From Adiantum capillus-veneris (Eukaryota; Streptophyta; Polypodiopsida; Polypodiales; Pteridaceae): DNA of 64,000 nt. Position numbers and translations under genes: made by a program. The notes beneath the pieces were generated by a model. That model saw only the letters and a list, made by a program, of their open reading frames with translations. It had not been told where the DNA came from and did no database searches. Positions 32,465 to 46,446 of this stretch are shown piece by piece (position 1 is the first letter of the stretch; every line of letters begins with the position of its first letter). Location of the stretch: contig CM043968.1 of NCBI GenBank assembly GCA_014529385.2, forward strand, positions 30,951,513 to 31,015,512, written 5' to 3'.

Positions 32465-35400
32465 ATGGCGGAGGAAGGGAAGCTCAAGATTGAGAAGTTC
32501 AACGGCAAAAACTACCAACATTGGAAGATGCAGATTGAAGACTATCTCTACCAGAAGGACCTCTATTTTTCACTAGGCGGTCTTGCGAAGAAGCCCGCAA
32601 CAATGGCAGATGAAGCATGGATTGTCCTTGATCGAAAGGCACTGGGAATAATCCGGTTAAGCTTGGCGTCAACGGTGGCCTTCAATGTTTCGGAGATGAA
32701 GATCACGGAGGACTTGATGAAGTCACTTGACGACTTCTACGAGAAACCATCGGCATCCAATAAGGTATTTCTTATGAAGCGCTTGTTCAATCTAAAGATG
32801 GCAGAGAATGGTTCAATTGCAGAACACCTAAATGACTTTAGCACAAACATAAGTCAACTTCGATCAGTGAAAATCAATTTCGATGACGAAGTGCGAGCTC
32901 TCCTTATACTATCATCTCTACCGGATAGTTGGGACAACCTTGTGATGGCTGTAAGTAATTCTATCTCTGGCACAAATACTCTTAAGTTTGATGATGTTGT
33001 GGGTGTTCTCCTAAGCGAGGAAATGCGAAGGAGAAGCACAGGAGAATCATCAAGTGCTGCACTATCAGTGGAAACAAGAGGAAGGCCTAAGGAGAGGTTC
33101 AAAAACCAAAAGGGTCGTGATCGCTCAAGGCGGAGCAAGTCACGCACAAAGTCAGTTCTTGAATGTTGAAACTGCGGCAAGAAGGGCCACGTCAAGAAGG
33201 ATTGCTGGTCCAAGAAGAAGAAGGAGACAGAGTCTCAAGACAACAAGCCAACATCGGAGGCCAATGTGGCAGGTAAAGTAGAGCAAGATGCTCTAATTCT
33301 CTCATTAGACAATGTGTCTAATTCCTGGATAGTAGATTTCGGGGCTTCATTCCATGCGACACCACACAAGCAACATTTCCAAGACTACACCAAAGGTAAG
33401 TTTGGGTATGTCTACTTGGGAGATGATGAAGCTTGTGAGATTGTCGGCAAAGGTACAATTTCTGTCAAAAATGCTAACGGAAATGAATGGAAGCTTAAAG
33501 ATGTTAGGCATGTTCCTTCTCTTCGCAAAAATTTGATCTCTACAAGACAATTGGACAATGAAGGTCACAACATTGCATTCGGAAACAAACGGTGGAAGAT
33601 CTCAAAGGGATCTTTGGTGGTTGCCAAGGGTGAAAAAGTCGGTACACTTTACTTGTGTACTGTCAGCACGCAACCTTCAGCTTGTGCAGCAACTATAGAA
33701 GTTGACAGTGTGGTGTGGCACTACCGACTTGGGCATATGAGTGCCAAAGGAATGCAAATCCTTCAAACAAAGAAGCTTCTACCAGGTTTGAAAGAATTGG
33801 ATTTAGAGTTCTGTGAAGATTGTGTTTATGGTAAACAAAAGAGGGTAAAATTTCAAAATTCAGGAAATGAAAGAAAAAATAAAAAACTTGAGTTGGTTCA
33901 TTCTGATGTTTGGGGTCCTGCAAGTACACCATCACTTGGTGGCTCATTGTACTATGTAACATTCATAGACGATGCGACTAGAAAAACATGGGTTTATGTC
34001 ATGAAGAATAAATCCGATGTATTTTTCATATTTCAAAGGTGGAAAGCCTTTGTGGAGAATGAAACAGGTACCAAGGTTAAATGCCTCAGATCCGACAATG
34101 GAGGCGAATATTGCAGCCAAGCTTTTGAAAGCTTTTGTGCTAGCAATGGCATTCGGAGGCAAAGGACAACCCCAAGGACACCTCAACAAAATGGGATTTC
34201 GGAAAGGATGAACAGGACAATCATGGAACGAGAACGAAGCATGCGGCTACATGCAGGCCTACCGCTTGAGCTTTGGGCGGAAGCTGTAAGTACGTCTGTG
34301 TACTTAATCAATCGGTCACCGTCAACGGCATTGGATGGGGGAGTTCTAGAAGAGGCATGGACAGGTAAACCGGTGAATTATGCATTTCTCAAAGTGTTTG
34401 GGTGTGAGGCTTTCATGCACATAGATAGAAGCCTAAGATCAAAGCTAGATGCAAAGTCCAAAAAGTGTTTCTTCATTGGCTATGGAGAAGGAGACTTTGG
34501 GTATCGCCTATGGAATCCTGAAGATGGTAAAATCTTAAGGAGTAGGGATGTAATTTTTAACGAACAAAATATGTACAAAGATTACTTGGAAAGAAAACAA
34601 ACAAAAGAAACAGGTGATGAGTACATGGAGCTTGAGGACGGTGAAGACTCAAGGACTGCAAACGGTGACAATGTGCAACAACGTCAACCAAATGAGGAGC
34701 CTCAACCTATTCCCCGAAGATCTACAAGAGCAAGTAGACCTCCAGAAAGGTTTGTTCCTTCCTTCAACCATCTCTTGATCTCAGATTCTGGAGAGCCGGA
34801 ATCATACGAAGAAGCTATGCAACATGAATCCAAAGAAGAATGGACAAAGAGCATGCAAGTGGAGATGGACTCACTACATCGCAACCAAACATGGGAGTTG
34901 GTTGAGTTGCCTAAAGGTAAGCGGGCACTTCAAAACAAATGGGTGTACAAGCTAAAGGAAGAAGAAGGTGGGAAGAAAAGGTACAAGTTTAGGCTTGTGG
35001 TAAAAGGTTTTTCTCAAAAGAAAGGTATTGACTTCAATGAAATATTTTCTCCTGTTGTAAAAATGAACTCAATTAGGCTTGTCTTAAGCCTAGTGGCTGC
35101 TAATGATCTAAATCTTGAGCAAATGGATGTAAATACAGCATTCCCTCACGGTGACTTAGAGGAGGAAATCTACATGCTTCAACCAAAGGGGTATGAAGTA
35201 AAAGGTAAGGAGAAAATGGTTTGCAGATTAAAGAAGAGCTTGTATGGTTTAAAGCAAGCATCAAGAGAATGGTACTTGAAGTTTGATCGATGGATGTTGG
35301 ATCATGGATTCACAAGATGCAACTCGGATCATTGCGTCTACACGAAGAATTTGGGAGATGGGAAATTCATCATCCTAATGTTGTATGTTGATGACATGTT

Positions 35401-36346
35401 GATTGCAAGTGCTCACATGCAGGACATCAAAGACCTAAAAGAGGAGCTGTCCAAATCTTTTTCAATGAAAGATTTAGGTGCTGCAAAGAGGATACTTGGT
35501 ATGAAAATATCAAGGGACAGGACGAAGAAGACAATAAATCTATCTCAAGAAGATTACATCAAGAAGGTACTAGAAAGGTTTGCAATGCAAAATGCAAAAC
35601 CAGTTTCTACACCTTTGGCTGGTCATTTTAAACTAACGAAGGATATGTGTCCAAAGACACAAGAGGAGATAGCCTATATGTCTAAAGTTCCATATGCTGC
35701 AGCGGTAGGTTCTCTAATGTATGCTATGGTCTGGACAAGGCCAGACATTGCACATGCAGTGGGAGTTGTGAGTAGGTTCATGGACAACCCAGGTAAAGAG
35801 CATTGGCAAGCTGTGAAGTGGATACTTAGGTATCTAAAAGGGACAACAACAAATGCTTTGTATTTTGGAGGAACTGATATTTTTCTAGAAGGGTATGCTG
35901 ATGCAGATATGGCAGGTGACAAAGATACTCGAAGGAGCACTACTGGCTATGTGTTCACGGTTGGAGGCACAGCAGTAAGCTGGGCTTCAAAGCTGCAGAA
36001 AGCGGTTTCACTTTCTACCACGGAAGCAAAGTATGTAGCAATGACGGAGGCAAGCAAAGAAATCCTATGGCTTCACAGATTCTTAGAAGAGCTTGGATTC
36101 AAACAAGACAATTGTGTCTTGTACAGTGATAGCCAAAGCGCTCTCCATCTTGCGAAGAACTCAGCCTTTCATTCAAGGACAAAGCACATTGAGGTGAGAT
36201 ATCACTTCATACGCACTCTTTTGGAAGAGGGACAACTAAAGCTAGGAAAGGTGCATACAAGTGAAAATCCTGCAGACATGTTTACAAAGGTGGTCAACAA
36301 GGAGAAGTTGAGCTTTTGCTCATCTTCAATCGGCATTCAAGGATAA
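32465..36346 (+). pseudogene. Copia-4 gag-pol polyprotein, one in-frame TGA in the zinc knuckle
   Basis: The start is the ATG at 32465 (MAEEGKLKIEKFNGKNYQ); a GTG at 32456 is in frame but unlikely. The frame covers 1293 codons with a single stop, TGA at 33167-33169 (codon 235), inside the CCHC knuckle (EC-stop-NCGKKGHVKKDC). Domains: Gag/UBN2 (about 5-200), knuckle (234-247), protease with D291-F-G where D-S-G is expected, pre-integrase HHCC (WHYRLGHMS, CEDCVYGK), integrase D481, D544, E580 (DD35E), RT with Y974-V-D-D, and RNase H with Asp near 1146 (YADADMAG), STTEAKYVAM and YSDSQSAL. RT has FPHGDLEEEIYM where Leu is usual. All other catalytic residues are present. The TGA and Ser-to-Phe in the protease suggest a recently disabled copy. 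Confidence 0.95.
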
Positions 36347-36397
36347 GAAGTCAGAATGGAAAGCAGTCACAGGTTTGGTTTGGAGATCAGTCTCCAA

Positions 36398-36406
36398 GTG
36401 GGAGAT
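36398..36406 (+). other. Polypurine tract of Copia-4
   Basis: GTGGGAGAT directly before the TGTTAAG start of the 3' LTR; GTGGGAGATTG is the common plant copia arrangement. Confidence 0.85.
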
Positions 36407-37197
36407 TGTTAAGTATGGAACCTGATTTACCCTTGTAATTTTCTGTGGTAAAAGCGCACATTTGTAAGGTCCCCATTATGAGGAGAAGCCATCGTGCGTG
36501 AAGGAAAATCACTCACCGGAAACCAAAATTTTCACGGACAAGAATCAGGGGCAACTTTAAAGGCCTTGGGGGCGGAGGCCCCCGAGACTTTTTATTTCGC
36601 TAGAATATTATAGCCGGACGGCGGCCGGAAAGTGGTCAGAAAACAACCGGTCAGTTGGCCGGTGGCTGGTAGTCAATGGCCGATGGCCGGTGGTCGGAAG
36701 TCAATGGCCGGTGGCCGGTGGTCGGAAGTTAATGGCCGGTGGCCGGTGGCCGAATTCAAAAGCGGACTTGTCTTCTCAAGGGCGGCCACACATGGGCGGA
36801 TTGGAGGGTCCGATTTGGACTTATTCGCACAAGGGCGGCTACACATGGCTGTCTCTCATAAGAGAGGGCAGCCCTTTTGGCCTATAAAAGGAGGCCATTT
36901 CTACACACATTTCATAGTGTGAAGTTGATACAACAAGGTGAGTGTGAGGTGGTGAGAGTGAAGCAAGGCGGGAGCTCTATCAAGGGTTTAATCCCTTTGT
37001 AAACTACTTCTTCTTTTGAAGTGCTAAAGCCATTGAGTGGCTGCTTTCCCGTGGACGTGGCCCACATTGGGTGAACCACGTATATCGTGTGTACTCTCTC
37101 TCTCTCTCTACTCTATAATCTCTTGTGTGTGAAATCTATCTCTCTCCATTAAGTAATCTACTCAAAAATCTATTTAGCTACGTCTTATTTTCTAACA
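36407..37197 (+). repeat. 3' LTR of Copia-4 (791 bp)
   Basis: TGTTAAGTATGG to TCTAACA, co-linear with the 5' LTR. About 20-25 substitutions are visible by eye, with a different arrangement of the GGCCGGTGGCC repeats and a shorter (TC)n tract. Confidence 0.96.
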
Positions 37198-37202
37198 GCC
37201 AC

Positions 37203-37285
37203 ATCAATGCACAAATTGCAAGAGAACCTTGCGTTCATGATTATTGGGAAAAGTTGTAACGTTTAATGGGAAAGTTTCTTTAGCA

Positions 37286-37330
<45 letters not shown>

Positions 37331-39977
37331 AGAATATTTTAAGAAATCCAAAATGTGCTTGCCAAAATCCACAAAATAAAGTGCTTAGCATGAAAATCTT
37401 ATCAATAAGTTTCCCCGAGCAACTAACAAGGCAATGAAGATGATGTGAGTGCCTAAAATTGATGTACGTATTTTTCCATGACTAAAGAAGCAAGTACCAT
37501 GTAATTCAAAGATTGATGAGAGCGTAAGCCTTGCTCAACTGAAACTATTTGTAAGAGGATTTGCTTAACATGCTCACAACCTCTTAGCTTATCTCTACAT
37601 GACACCATAAGAGGAAAGGTAAGGATATATGTCACAAGATTGGGAAAGAGTGATAGACTAAAAATTAAGCTTTTCTTGTTTTTAATTGTCAGTGTCGCTA
37701 CAATGAATTTTTTGGCAAGAATCAAGTACTCCATTGACAAAATGTGCTAGGATGTTAGGCCCAAAGCCTCAATTCATATCTATTTACAAATAGTCTCTTT
37801 GTATACTGTTATCTTTTTTTTCATCTCTTTGGTGTGCTTTTAGCTCAATTTGGAGAGTTGAGCATATGTAAGAGGTGTAATTAAGTGATCGATGCAATCT
37901 ACCAAAGAGATATGTTGTTTGATCAACACAGTAGCTTAACCAAGCCATATGTGACTAACATCCATTTGTAGTTTACTTCTCAATATACTAGCACTCTATG
38001 GAAACCAACTTATGGTGGGGCAATTTAACACCAAGCTACACCAACCCCTCCCTATGCTTGCTACATTTCTGCAAGCACCATGGTGTGTCCAGGGATGGAT
38101 ATACATCAAAAGATTAAGAATGGCATGTGTGAATTTGTGTAAGCGGACACAATGTGTTGGTGCCAACCACTTTGATTGTTATTTCCAATGTTGTAATATA
38201 TTGTTAATGTAGTACATTCTCAGGATTTTCAAGTGATAAGGCAAATGACTTTATTAATTATGCTAGTGCGGGCTCTACCAAGTTCAACTTGAAATTTCAC
38301 ATCTCCTAGAATTCACCTAGAGTTGGTTTTGTTAACATCCGCCCATACACTACGTACGTAAACCCCTACGTATATATGCTATGTTTGAAGATGTGAAAGG
38401 GCTTTTAAGCTACCTTCATCGTAAATCTCTCAAGTCTCCCAAGCTCTATATAGCTTGTGTGCTTGTGATTGCATGGTTGTACTGGTGAATAGATTCTTGT
38501 GCGCCACCATTGTTGGGTTGATATTATCGCATGTCATGCGAGTGGTCCGGGTTCATTTCTTGATAGTGGTGCCATCTGTAGTGTATTTCACACTAGAACA
38601 TTACAATAGATGTCATTATGATGAGCTTTTAGCTTGATTAGGACACGGGGGCACCATATGCTAATTGAGTAGGACATGGAGGCACTATATGATAAGTATG
38701 TGAGTCCACACATGCACACATACTATGCTTGCAATCAAGCTCACTATAAACTACCAAACTAACCAACCAAGGGAGGGATCTACTTATGCACACACTCAAT
38801 ATTTTGTTGCAATGAAACCCTACACATAGCATGTACACACATCCATCAATCAAGCATAGAATGAACACAAACACACATCTACACACTCAATAGAATGAGT
38901 TCACATATAACCAAGAGATGAGATAACATACACACACACACACACACATTTTTTTTAAATAGTAACATTGGATTAAATTACTAATGGGAAACCTCAAAAC
39001 AAGGAAAACCATAAAAAACATTACATACAGAAAATCAGAAACAATCAAAGTAGAGCTCATAGTGAAGGGAGGGGAGCTCATCCAAGTCATGGCAAATTTA
39101 AGAGATTTGGTAAGAGAGGTTTTGAAGAGGAATACATAGTCCACTTGAACTTGCTAAAACATGAGAAGAGCACGTGCTCTCCAAAATTTCAAGAGCACCC
39201 AAAATTGAACCCAAGCCAAAAAGTAAGCATACGGCCGAAGAAATGGGAAAAGCACTTCACAAAGCCAAAAATATCGACCAAAAAATACCAAGGGAAATGA
39301 ATGTGAAGACATGTACAGATGTAATCAACAAACCAATGCATATGAAAGCAACTTCCTAATAAATGTTGGGATAGTCTCAATCTTTGTATTGCAACAAATG
39401 CGTCATGAAGAAGCAATTCTTTGGGTATGAAGAAATTTGCCAGTTGGGAGAACTCAAGTGATACATCTCCACATGAACAATCACTCTTTTAGGGGAAGTT
39501 TAGCATGCCCAAAATTCATGGCCTTATTGTCCCACCATGTAGTACATTTATTCATATTCCATACCATATTGCACTGATCTGCTATCTAGGAGTATGATTG
39601 CAAATAATAATATACCTTCTTTGCAGATAAGGAAAGCATTGCCAATCACACAGTCGATCCTCATCAAAGAGTGGCGGAATGGGAGAGTTAGAATCAAAAT
39701 ATCACGAATAATTTTCCATGCATGTCTATAATGTATACCAAGAACAAAAGTAATAGCCTCCTGCTGAAATGAAAGTACATTCCCATCAACGTCAACAACA
39801 GTTGATATCAAAGTAACTCCTTCCAGTGAGAGAAAATATGCTTGTTTAGGAGACCGATGGACTAGGGTTTGATCAAAAACCATACTCCAGTGTATACTTT
39901 CTAGGTTAAGAAAATTTCCACTATCACCATCTCGAAAACCGTATGCCATGAAAAATTCTTAGTTACTTATTTCTAAT
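37203..39977. other. Unassigned stretch right of Copia-4
   Basis: It continues the sequence interrupted by Copia-4. It holds a (GA)n run at 37290-37327, a short (AC)n at about 38930-38947, and two tandem copies of a roughly 35-bp unit (GATTAGGACACGGGGGCACC / GAGTAGGACATGGAGGCACT) at about 38635-38700. No transposon domain is recognised; one open frame is listed separately. Confidence 0.5.
39548..39949 (-). CDS. Unrecognised open reading frame, 133 codons
   Basis: From ATG (39949) to stop, starting MAYGFRDGDSGNFLNLESIH. I do not recognise the protein and see no domain signature, signal peptide or clear membrane segment, though the C-terminal third is rich in Ile and Leu. It is one of the longest frames outside the mobile elements. 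It could be chance or a remnant of an unknown element; it ends 29 bp left of the Gypsy-A LTR. Confidence 0.2.
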   Translation of the reverse strand: MAYGFRDGDSGNFLNLESIHWSMVFDQTLVHRSPKQAYFLSLEGVTLISTVVDVDGNVLSFQQEAITFVLGIHYRHAWKIIRDILILTLPFRHSLMRIDCVIGNAFLICKEGILLFAIILLDSRSVQYGMEYE

Positions 39978-40940
39978 TGTTAGCAGCCTAGCTAACAAAA
40001 ATGCTCTAAAGACCAACCTATGATGTAATATTTCATTTTTCAACAATCATGACATTTATAGCTACAAGTATTTGTATTTTATTAATTCCAAAAGCAAGTG
40101 CATAATTGAATTTGTAATTATGAGTCTGTTCTAGCAGAGCTATAAGCTTCCAGGTTGTACCACTTAATATTTAGCCTAAGACAGAGTTGGCACATTTCTT
40201 TATTTTGTCCATAAAACCTTATGGCAAGGTATAAATGCCAACTTTTGTATTATTTTTGTAAGTTCACTTTGGATAATGAAGCTACGTGCAATTACAGAGA
40301 GTTCTATGTGTTCTCCCAATTTCTTCTGAAGCTTGTAATCTCTCGCAGGATGGTCTATTTGGATTGTTGTTACTTCAAATATTGCATTCGTAGGTGAAAT
40401 CTCTACGTGAAATTATAAGTTTCTTGTAGCAACTGTGTGTTTTTTTTGTGTCTAACCTCCTTCTAAATATGCTCATAACTCACATTTTACATATCAAAGC
40501 TGCATTTTATGCATAGGAAGGGTATTGGGGCATCATTGCTAAGCTAGTAGGTGCATTCGAGACAAAAAATAGTTAGGTAAAATCCGCCCTGTAAATAATA
40601 ATCACATTTTTAGCAAGTGGTTGAAAGGGAGTTTGAGACCATAGGCATATACATTTAGTGGTTTCCTATCCTTTCTATGAGTTTGCTTACGTTTGGGCTT
40701 CATTTGCTTGGTAAATCGATGAGATTTTCTTGTAGTGTCGTGACTAGTTTTTGCTACCTGACATGCAGTTGAGTGATGCTTTGAGTAAATAGGGATTGAA
40801 TGCGTTTTCCAAGAGACTAAAAACCTCTTGTAGCCTCCATGCACTAGTGGGATCGACTCCGTCCCACGATATGACATTTATGTTCGTGGTTCTCACTATC
40901 ACTACAATAAGATCGTTAGGCTTGGCAACCAGAGGGACCA
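39978..40940 (+). repeat. Gypsy-A LTR (963 bp), related to the Gypsy-A1 LTR
   Basis: TGTTAGCAGCCTAGCTAACA at 39978 to GGGACCA at 40940. It parallels 3670-4624 along its length, with a TATA text (GGTATAAATGCC) near 40230. It is followed by an Asp-type PBS remnant (about 40946-40966, ending GCCAAGGACGA) and about 80 bp of leader-like sequence (CTAGAGAAAACC, as in A1), then homology is lost. It may be the 5' LTR of the Gypsy-A element whose pol appears at 55380-64000. Confidence 0.75.
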
Positions 40941-41151
40941 ATATTTTCGCGTTTTTGCCAAGGACGAGGTGACCTAAACTAGAGAAAACCTCACAGTTCG
41001 AGTATAATTGTCTAGAGACTTCCTCTAGAGTCAAAAACCATCAATTAGAAACCACACGGTTGAAGTGTGTCTACTTCAGCGCTGTTGTGTAGAGGTCTCT
41101 TGGGAGTGGTCGTGCTTTCCAAGGACCTTTTAGGCTTAGATTAGAAACCAT

Positions 41152-41282
41152 TATGTCTCTATAGTCAGGGTCAATAGCATACTCATGTATCATAGAAGAT
41201 AGATCATTGTGAGTAGCTATAGACATTGCAATAACTTTTGGTCGTCGTGAAAGTGCATCAGCCACTTGATTGTGCTTACCAG
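41152..41282 (-). pseudogene. Gypsy-B2, RNase H-integrase linker fragment (left part)
   Basis: The minus strand encodes ADALSRRPKVIAMSIATH and a following DLSSMIHEYA, matching Gypsy-B1 at about 12400-12525. It stops at ACCAG (41278-41282), exactly where the B2 homology resumes at 49940, so both pieces belong to one element split by an insertion. The IN part is missing to the left. Confidence 0.85.
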
Positions 41283-42326
41283 TGATAGCCGTTTTCTAGC
41301 TATCTAAAATTGCCATAGTGAGCTACCTCACCCTGTGGCTATCCCTACCTTTTCATTGTACATAGGCGTGTGTGAATTAGGGGACTTTTCCGATATCTCC
41401 TTTAAACCCTCAACTAGCTAGTCATTGGGTTAGTTGAGCCAAAAAACTAAATAAAATAAAAAATAATAATATATATTATGGTCCATTTGTGTGTAAATAT
41501 TTCATTGTATATAGTGCTTAAATAAAAGGAAGTTTCATAATTATTTTGGTATTTATTTAAATATTTCTACCTAGGTGTGCGTTATTTGTCTATGTATGCT
41601 ATGTACATTGACTCACCATTACCACAAATTTTTTCTTACCATTTTGCATACTATTTATTCCATGTAGAAATATTTTCATGCAAGCTTCTCTTAATTTTGG
41701 TGTAAATCCACTCCAAGGAAAAACCTAAAAAAATACCTTCCACCATCAGTCATTGCCTTTCACTCAATTCTTATTTTCTACATGTATTTTTCCTTACCTC
41801 TTGTAAATAAATATACATCAATAAAAACAAATAAGGACCCTCCTCATTTGATTTTCTACATTTTTATATATTTATTTTTTATATATATAACTCACACTAT
41901 TCTAAATTCCATATATTATTTATATATACTAGCCTATTTTTTTCCATCATATCCATATATCATATTTATGCATAATCAACAACCATGCATATTTTCAAAC
42001 CCCTAAGAATCTATTAGGTCATTCTCTCATGCAAGGAGGGGCTTACCTTTGGGGCCTTATGCAAATGCAACAAAAGGGGGGCCACTGAAGACTTTTCTGT
42101 GAAGAAAACTAGGCATTTTGGTGGGATCTTTTATATCTATCTCCACTCCGAATTTGAAGCAGTGGTTAGAAGAAAAAATGTGGATCAAGAGCTGAATAAT
42201 CACCTCAAAAATTTTGATAATTTTTGGAGCTACCGTTGGTCAGATAGGATTTTTTGTGTAGACCCCAGTCTGCCTACTTTTCTCACAAAGTAACCCATAG
42301 TCTTCTCTCACCTCCTTTTCTACTTC

Positions 42327-42371
<45 letters not shown>

Positions 42372-43019
42372 ATTCCTCTCCATCTCTCACTCAAACATGC
42401 AACTTTCATGGCTTCTTTCATCTTCTTCACCATTTTCATCTCTCTCTTACTCCATAGCTCAAAAATTATCATCTCTACACACATATAGTTCAAATTCTCT
42501 CTCTAGAATCAAACATATATTACGATAACCTCTTCATCCTTTCACAAAAAGAGAAAAAATCAGCAAATAACCAAGCTCAAGCTTTACAAAAGGAGGAGTT
42601 TGATCATGGCAAATTCAACTTTTCCATGCTCACAAGAACGTGACACCGACAGAGTTCTACAACAACTACATTCGCTGGAGGAGATAGGTGAAAATTTCCC
42701 TTTTCATCTTGTAATTTCCATCAAATTGTGCATATTCTAATCCTTCTCTTACTTTTTTTCATTGTATAAATCATATAATGCACCTTGAGTGCATACGCCA
42801 TGTAATTTTACCCCATCCTACTAACTACAAACTACTAACACTAACTGCTAACCCTTTCTTGTAAATTGTACCACTCTACTCTACCTTGGAGTAGGCAACC
42901 TCACACAAAAAATCACTCACCTCTCTAGAATCTTCTCTATTTCACCTCAATGATTCTCTCCTCTTGAGCCCACATCCATGTGACTCAAGAGACAATTTAT
43001 GTAAATGTTGATCAGGAGA

Positions 43020-43206
43020 CACTACAAGAGGTTATGTGTACTTGTGATGCTTTTAGCGACGGAAATACATTGGGTTTTTATACTCCTCGGCGTTGCTAAG
43101 ATCGTCGCTAATAGCGTCGTTACGAGAACGTCGCTATAGCAACGCAATATAGCGACGCTTATAGCGACGTTGCAGAACCTTATATAGAGACGCTGATAGC
43201 GACGCC
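43020..43206. repeat. Left terminal region of the CACTA element (TIR and subterminal repeats)
   Basis: TIR CACTACAAGAGGT, then about eight copies in both orientations of TAGCGACG / CGTCGCTA (for example 43054, 43109, 43152, 43197). Such repeats are the binding sites of the accessory transposase protein in known CACTA elements. Confidence 0.93.
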
Positions 43207-43649
43207 TGAGAGTAAAATTTTTGGGTGGCAGGACATTCAATGCCTTGCCACCCATCAACCATATTGAATGTTTCCAGAATAGAGTAAACCTAAATGAATC
43301 CAAGATAAGCCCAGATTCACCTTTGAAAGAAAGTGCAAGGTATAGACCCAAAGTAATCACCCACAAGACAATAACCGTTAACTCCATCATGCATAGTATT
43401 GTTTGCAGAATAAAGATACAAAACTAACAAAAGTAATTGGACAAAAGTAAATTGACGAAAGTAAATCAATGACAATTATACACATCATAGGCAAAATCAC
43501 TTGATTGTTAAGCTTTGCAAATGTAATAGTTACAACACAATTGCCATTATTGAGAAAATACATGATTTTTCAATAGTTACAAAAAAATGTATACACATCA
43601 TCTCATTATACATGCTATGAAAAAAGAAAACTAATGCTATCTAGCTACC

Positions 43650-44999
43650 GCTAGACTGACGTCGTCTAATCAGACGTCTCATCGCGTCCAAGCGGCGTAT
43701 CTGTCGGATTCTGTAAAAAAAACAATAAGACTTTGTGTAAGTATAAACATATAATTACAAAACTATCTATCTTCTTAGCTTATCATTAAAATACAACAAA
43801 TGTAAAAGAGTAAAGTAAAATACTAACCATGCTGCCATGAGAACTTAGAATGTCCATTAGGGCGTTTAAACCTTTTCTGCCTGCGTACTCGTGCTCGTAC
43901 GATGTGGGTCACATCGACCACTGTTCAAAACATACAAAGAATCCATTTTGTTAGAATTTAAAAGTACAAATAGACGTAACTACCAAACCTAAAGAGCAAT
44001 GCAAAAACACTTACAAAATCGGCCTCAAATGATGTCCACCCGTCGGTCCTCAAGCGGTGCGAGCTCTCTTCCTCTACTCGCGCTTTGGTTGCCTCCTTTT
44101 GTTGCTTCCACTTGTCAAGATTCTCGCGCGTTGCTCGCTTCACATTCTTCCAATCTTCTTTGGCCAGCCAATCTGGTCTATTCCACCCATGCTTTATTGC
44201 TTTTTGTACTTCAAAACGCTTGTGCTTGCAATATTTGCGCATTCGAACCTTCATCAGGTCTTTATTGAAGCACTCATCCAGACTTGACACGGGAAACTCG
44301 TCATACAGCATGCTGATGACTCTGTCTTTTAATTCATTTGGCACTTCACTCCAAGTGTTTAGTATGTAGTGTCGAAACACCTGAGAGCAAAGACCGCGCA
44401 TACGCAAGATCACCTTCTTGCCTTCGTCATCCAAGATGATGTCACCGCTGATGTCAATCGAGTACGGCAAGCCCTCTCACTTGTGACGCGTGAATCTAGG
44501 TGTCTCGGCAGGGGTCTCTAGCGAGCGTCTCGATGGGGGTACAGACGTCAGGTGTCTCCACTGGAGTCTAGGCCCCAAAGCGAGGAGTGTCAACTGGGGT
44601 GGTTCCCGAAGGAGTACCTAGTGGTGTGTGTAGTCAGGAACGGCTGATAGCTTTGCAAAACCTGGCATAGATGGCAATGTCGTGGCTGGTGTGGGGGCGA
44701 GCAAAGATGGGGAAGGTAAGGAGCCTCACCGAACACAGGTGGTTTTGAGGCATCAGAGGCGGCATCCCCACAGCAATCGCCGCCGCCACCACTAGAGCGT
44801 CGGTGCCTAGACGAGTGTGAAGATCGTTTCGTCGACACCGAAGCTTCGGAGCACCCTGAATTCTCCAAAACATAGGGAGACAATGAAGGAGTGGAACGAC
44901 GTGATGGTACTCCAGAGCGATGACGCTCCTTGTACCACCTCCTCTCTGGGGTGACAAAGAAGTAATAAACTCATCATCATCCATACCTGCATTAAACAC
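43650..44999 (-). pseudogene. Second CACTA gene, plant Spm/Ptta-type (Transposase_24-like)
   Basis: The frame 44470-43958 reads IILDDEGKKVILRMRGLCS, RHYILNTWSEVPNELKDRVI, KYCKHKRFEVQKAIKHG, DWLAKEDWKNVKRAT, matching the plant En/Spm Ptta-type domain. A Ser/His/Gly-rich N-terminal region lies upstream (44999-44590) in two overlapping frames. Sequence to 43650 probably holds a C-terminal exon (VARVRRQKRF-like text near 43890). It is probably spliced in the active element. Its position downstream of TNP2 on the same strand fits the usual two-gene layout; the accessory protein of known relatives binds subterminal repeats. Confidence 0.75.
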
Positions 45000-45090
45000 A
45001 TGAACATTTAATCTTAATATTGAATGGAGAAGAAAACATGGACAAGTTATAATCTATACTATAGATAATAGGGAGAGGGATTCTTGGAGG

Positions 45091-45094
<4 letters not shown>

Positions 45095-45138
<44 letters not shown>
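45095..45138. repeat. (GA)n microsatellite in the CACTA element
   Basis: About 22 GA units, preceded by GGGAGGGA. Confidence 0.95.

Positions 45139-46446
<1,308 letters not shown>

Larger units (their letters stand above)
31596..37197 (+). mobile_element. Copia-4: near-intact Ty1/copia element (5602 bp), TSD GCCAC
   Basis: A complete structure: 5' LTR (31596-32391), PBS (32394-32405), one gag-pol frame with a single in-frame TGA (32465-36346), polypurine tract (about 36398-36406) and 3' LTR (36407-37197). It is flanked by the direct duplication GCCAC (31591-31595, 37198-37202). The LTRs agree at roughly 97% by eye, with small length changes in repeat tracts, so this is the youngest insertion in the window. 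Polyprotein motifs fit the Tnt1/Tork-like branch. Confidence 0.97.

Noticed and set aside
44590..44999. Ser/Gly-rich frames considered as a host gene
   Set aside because: They lie on the transposase strand within the CACTA ends, directly upstream of the Ptta-type domain, so they are best read as its N-terminal region.
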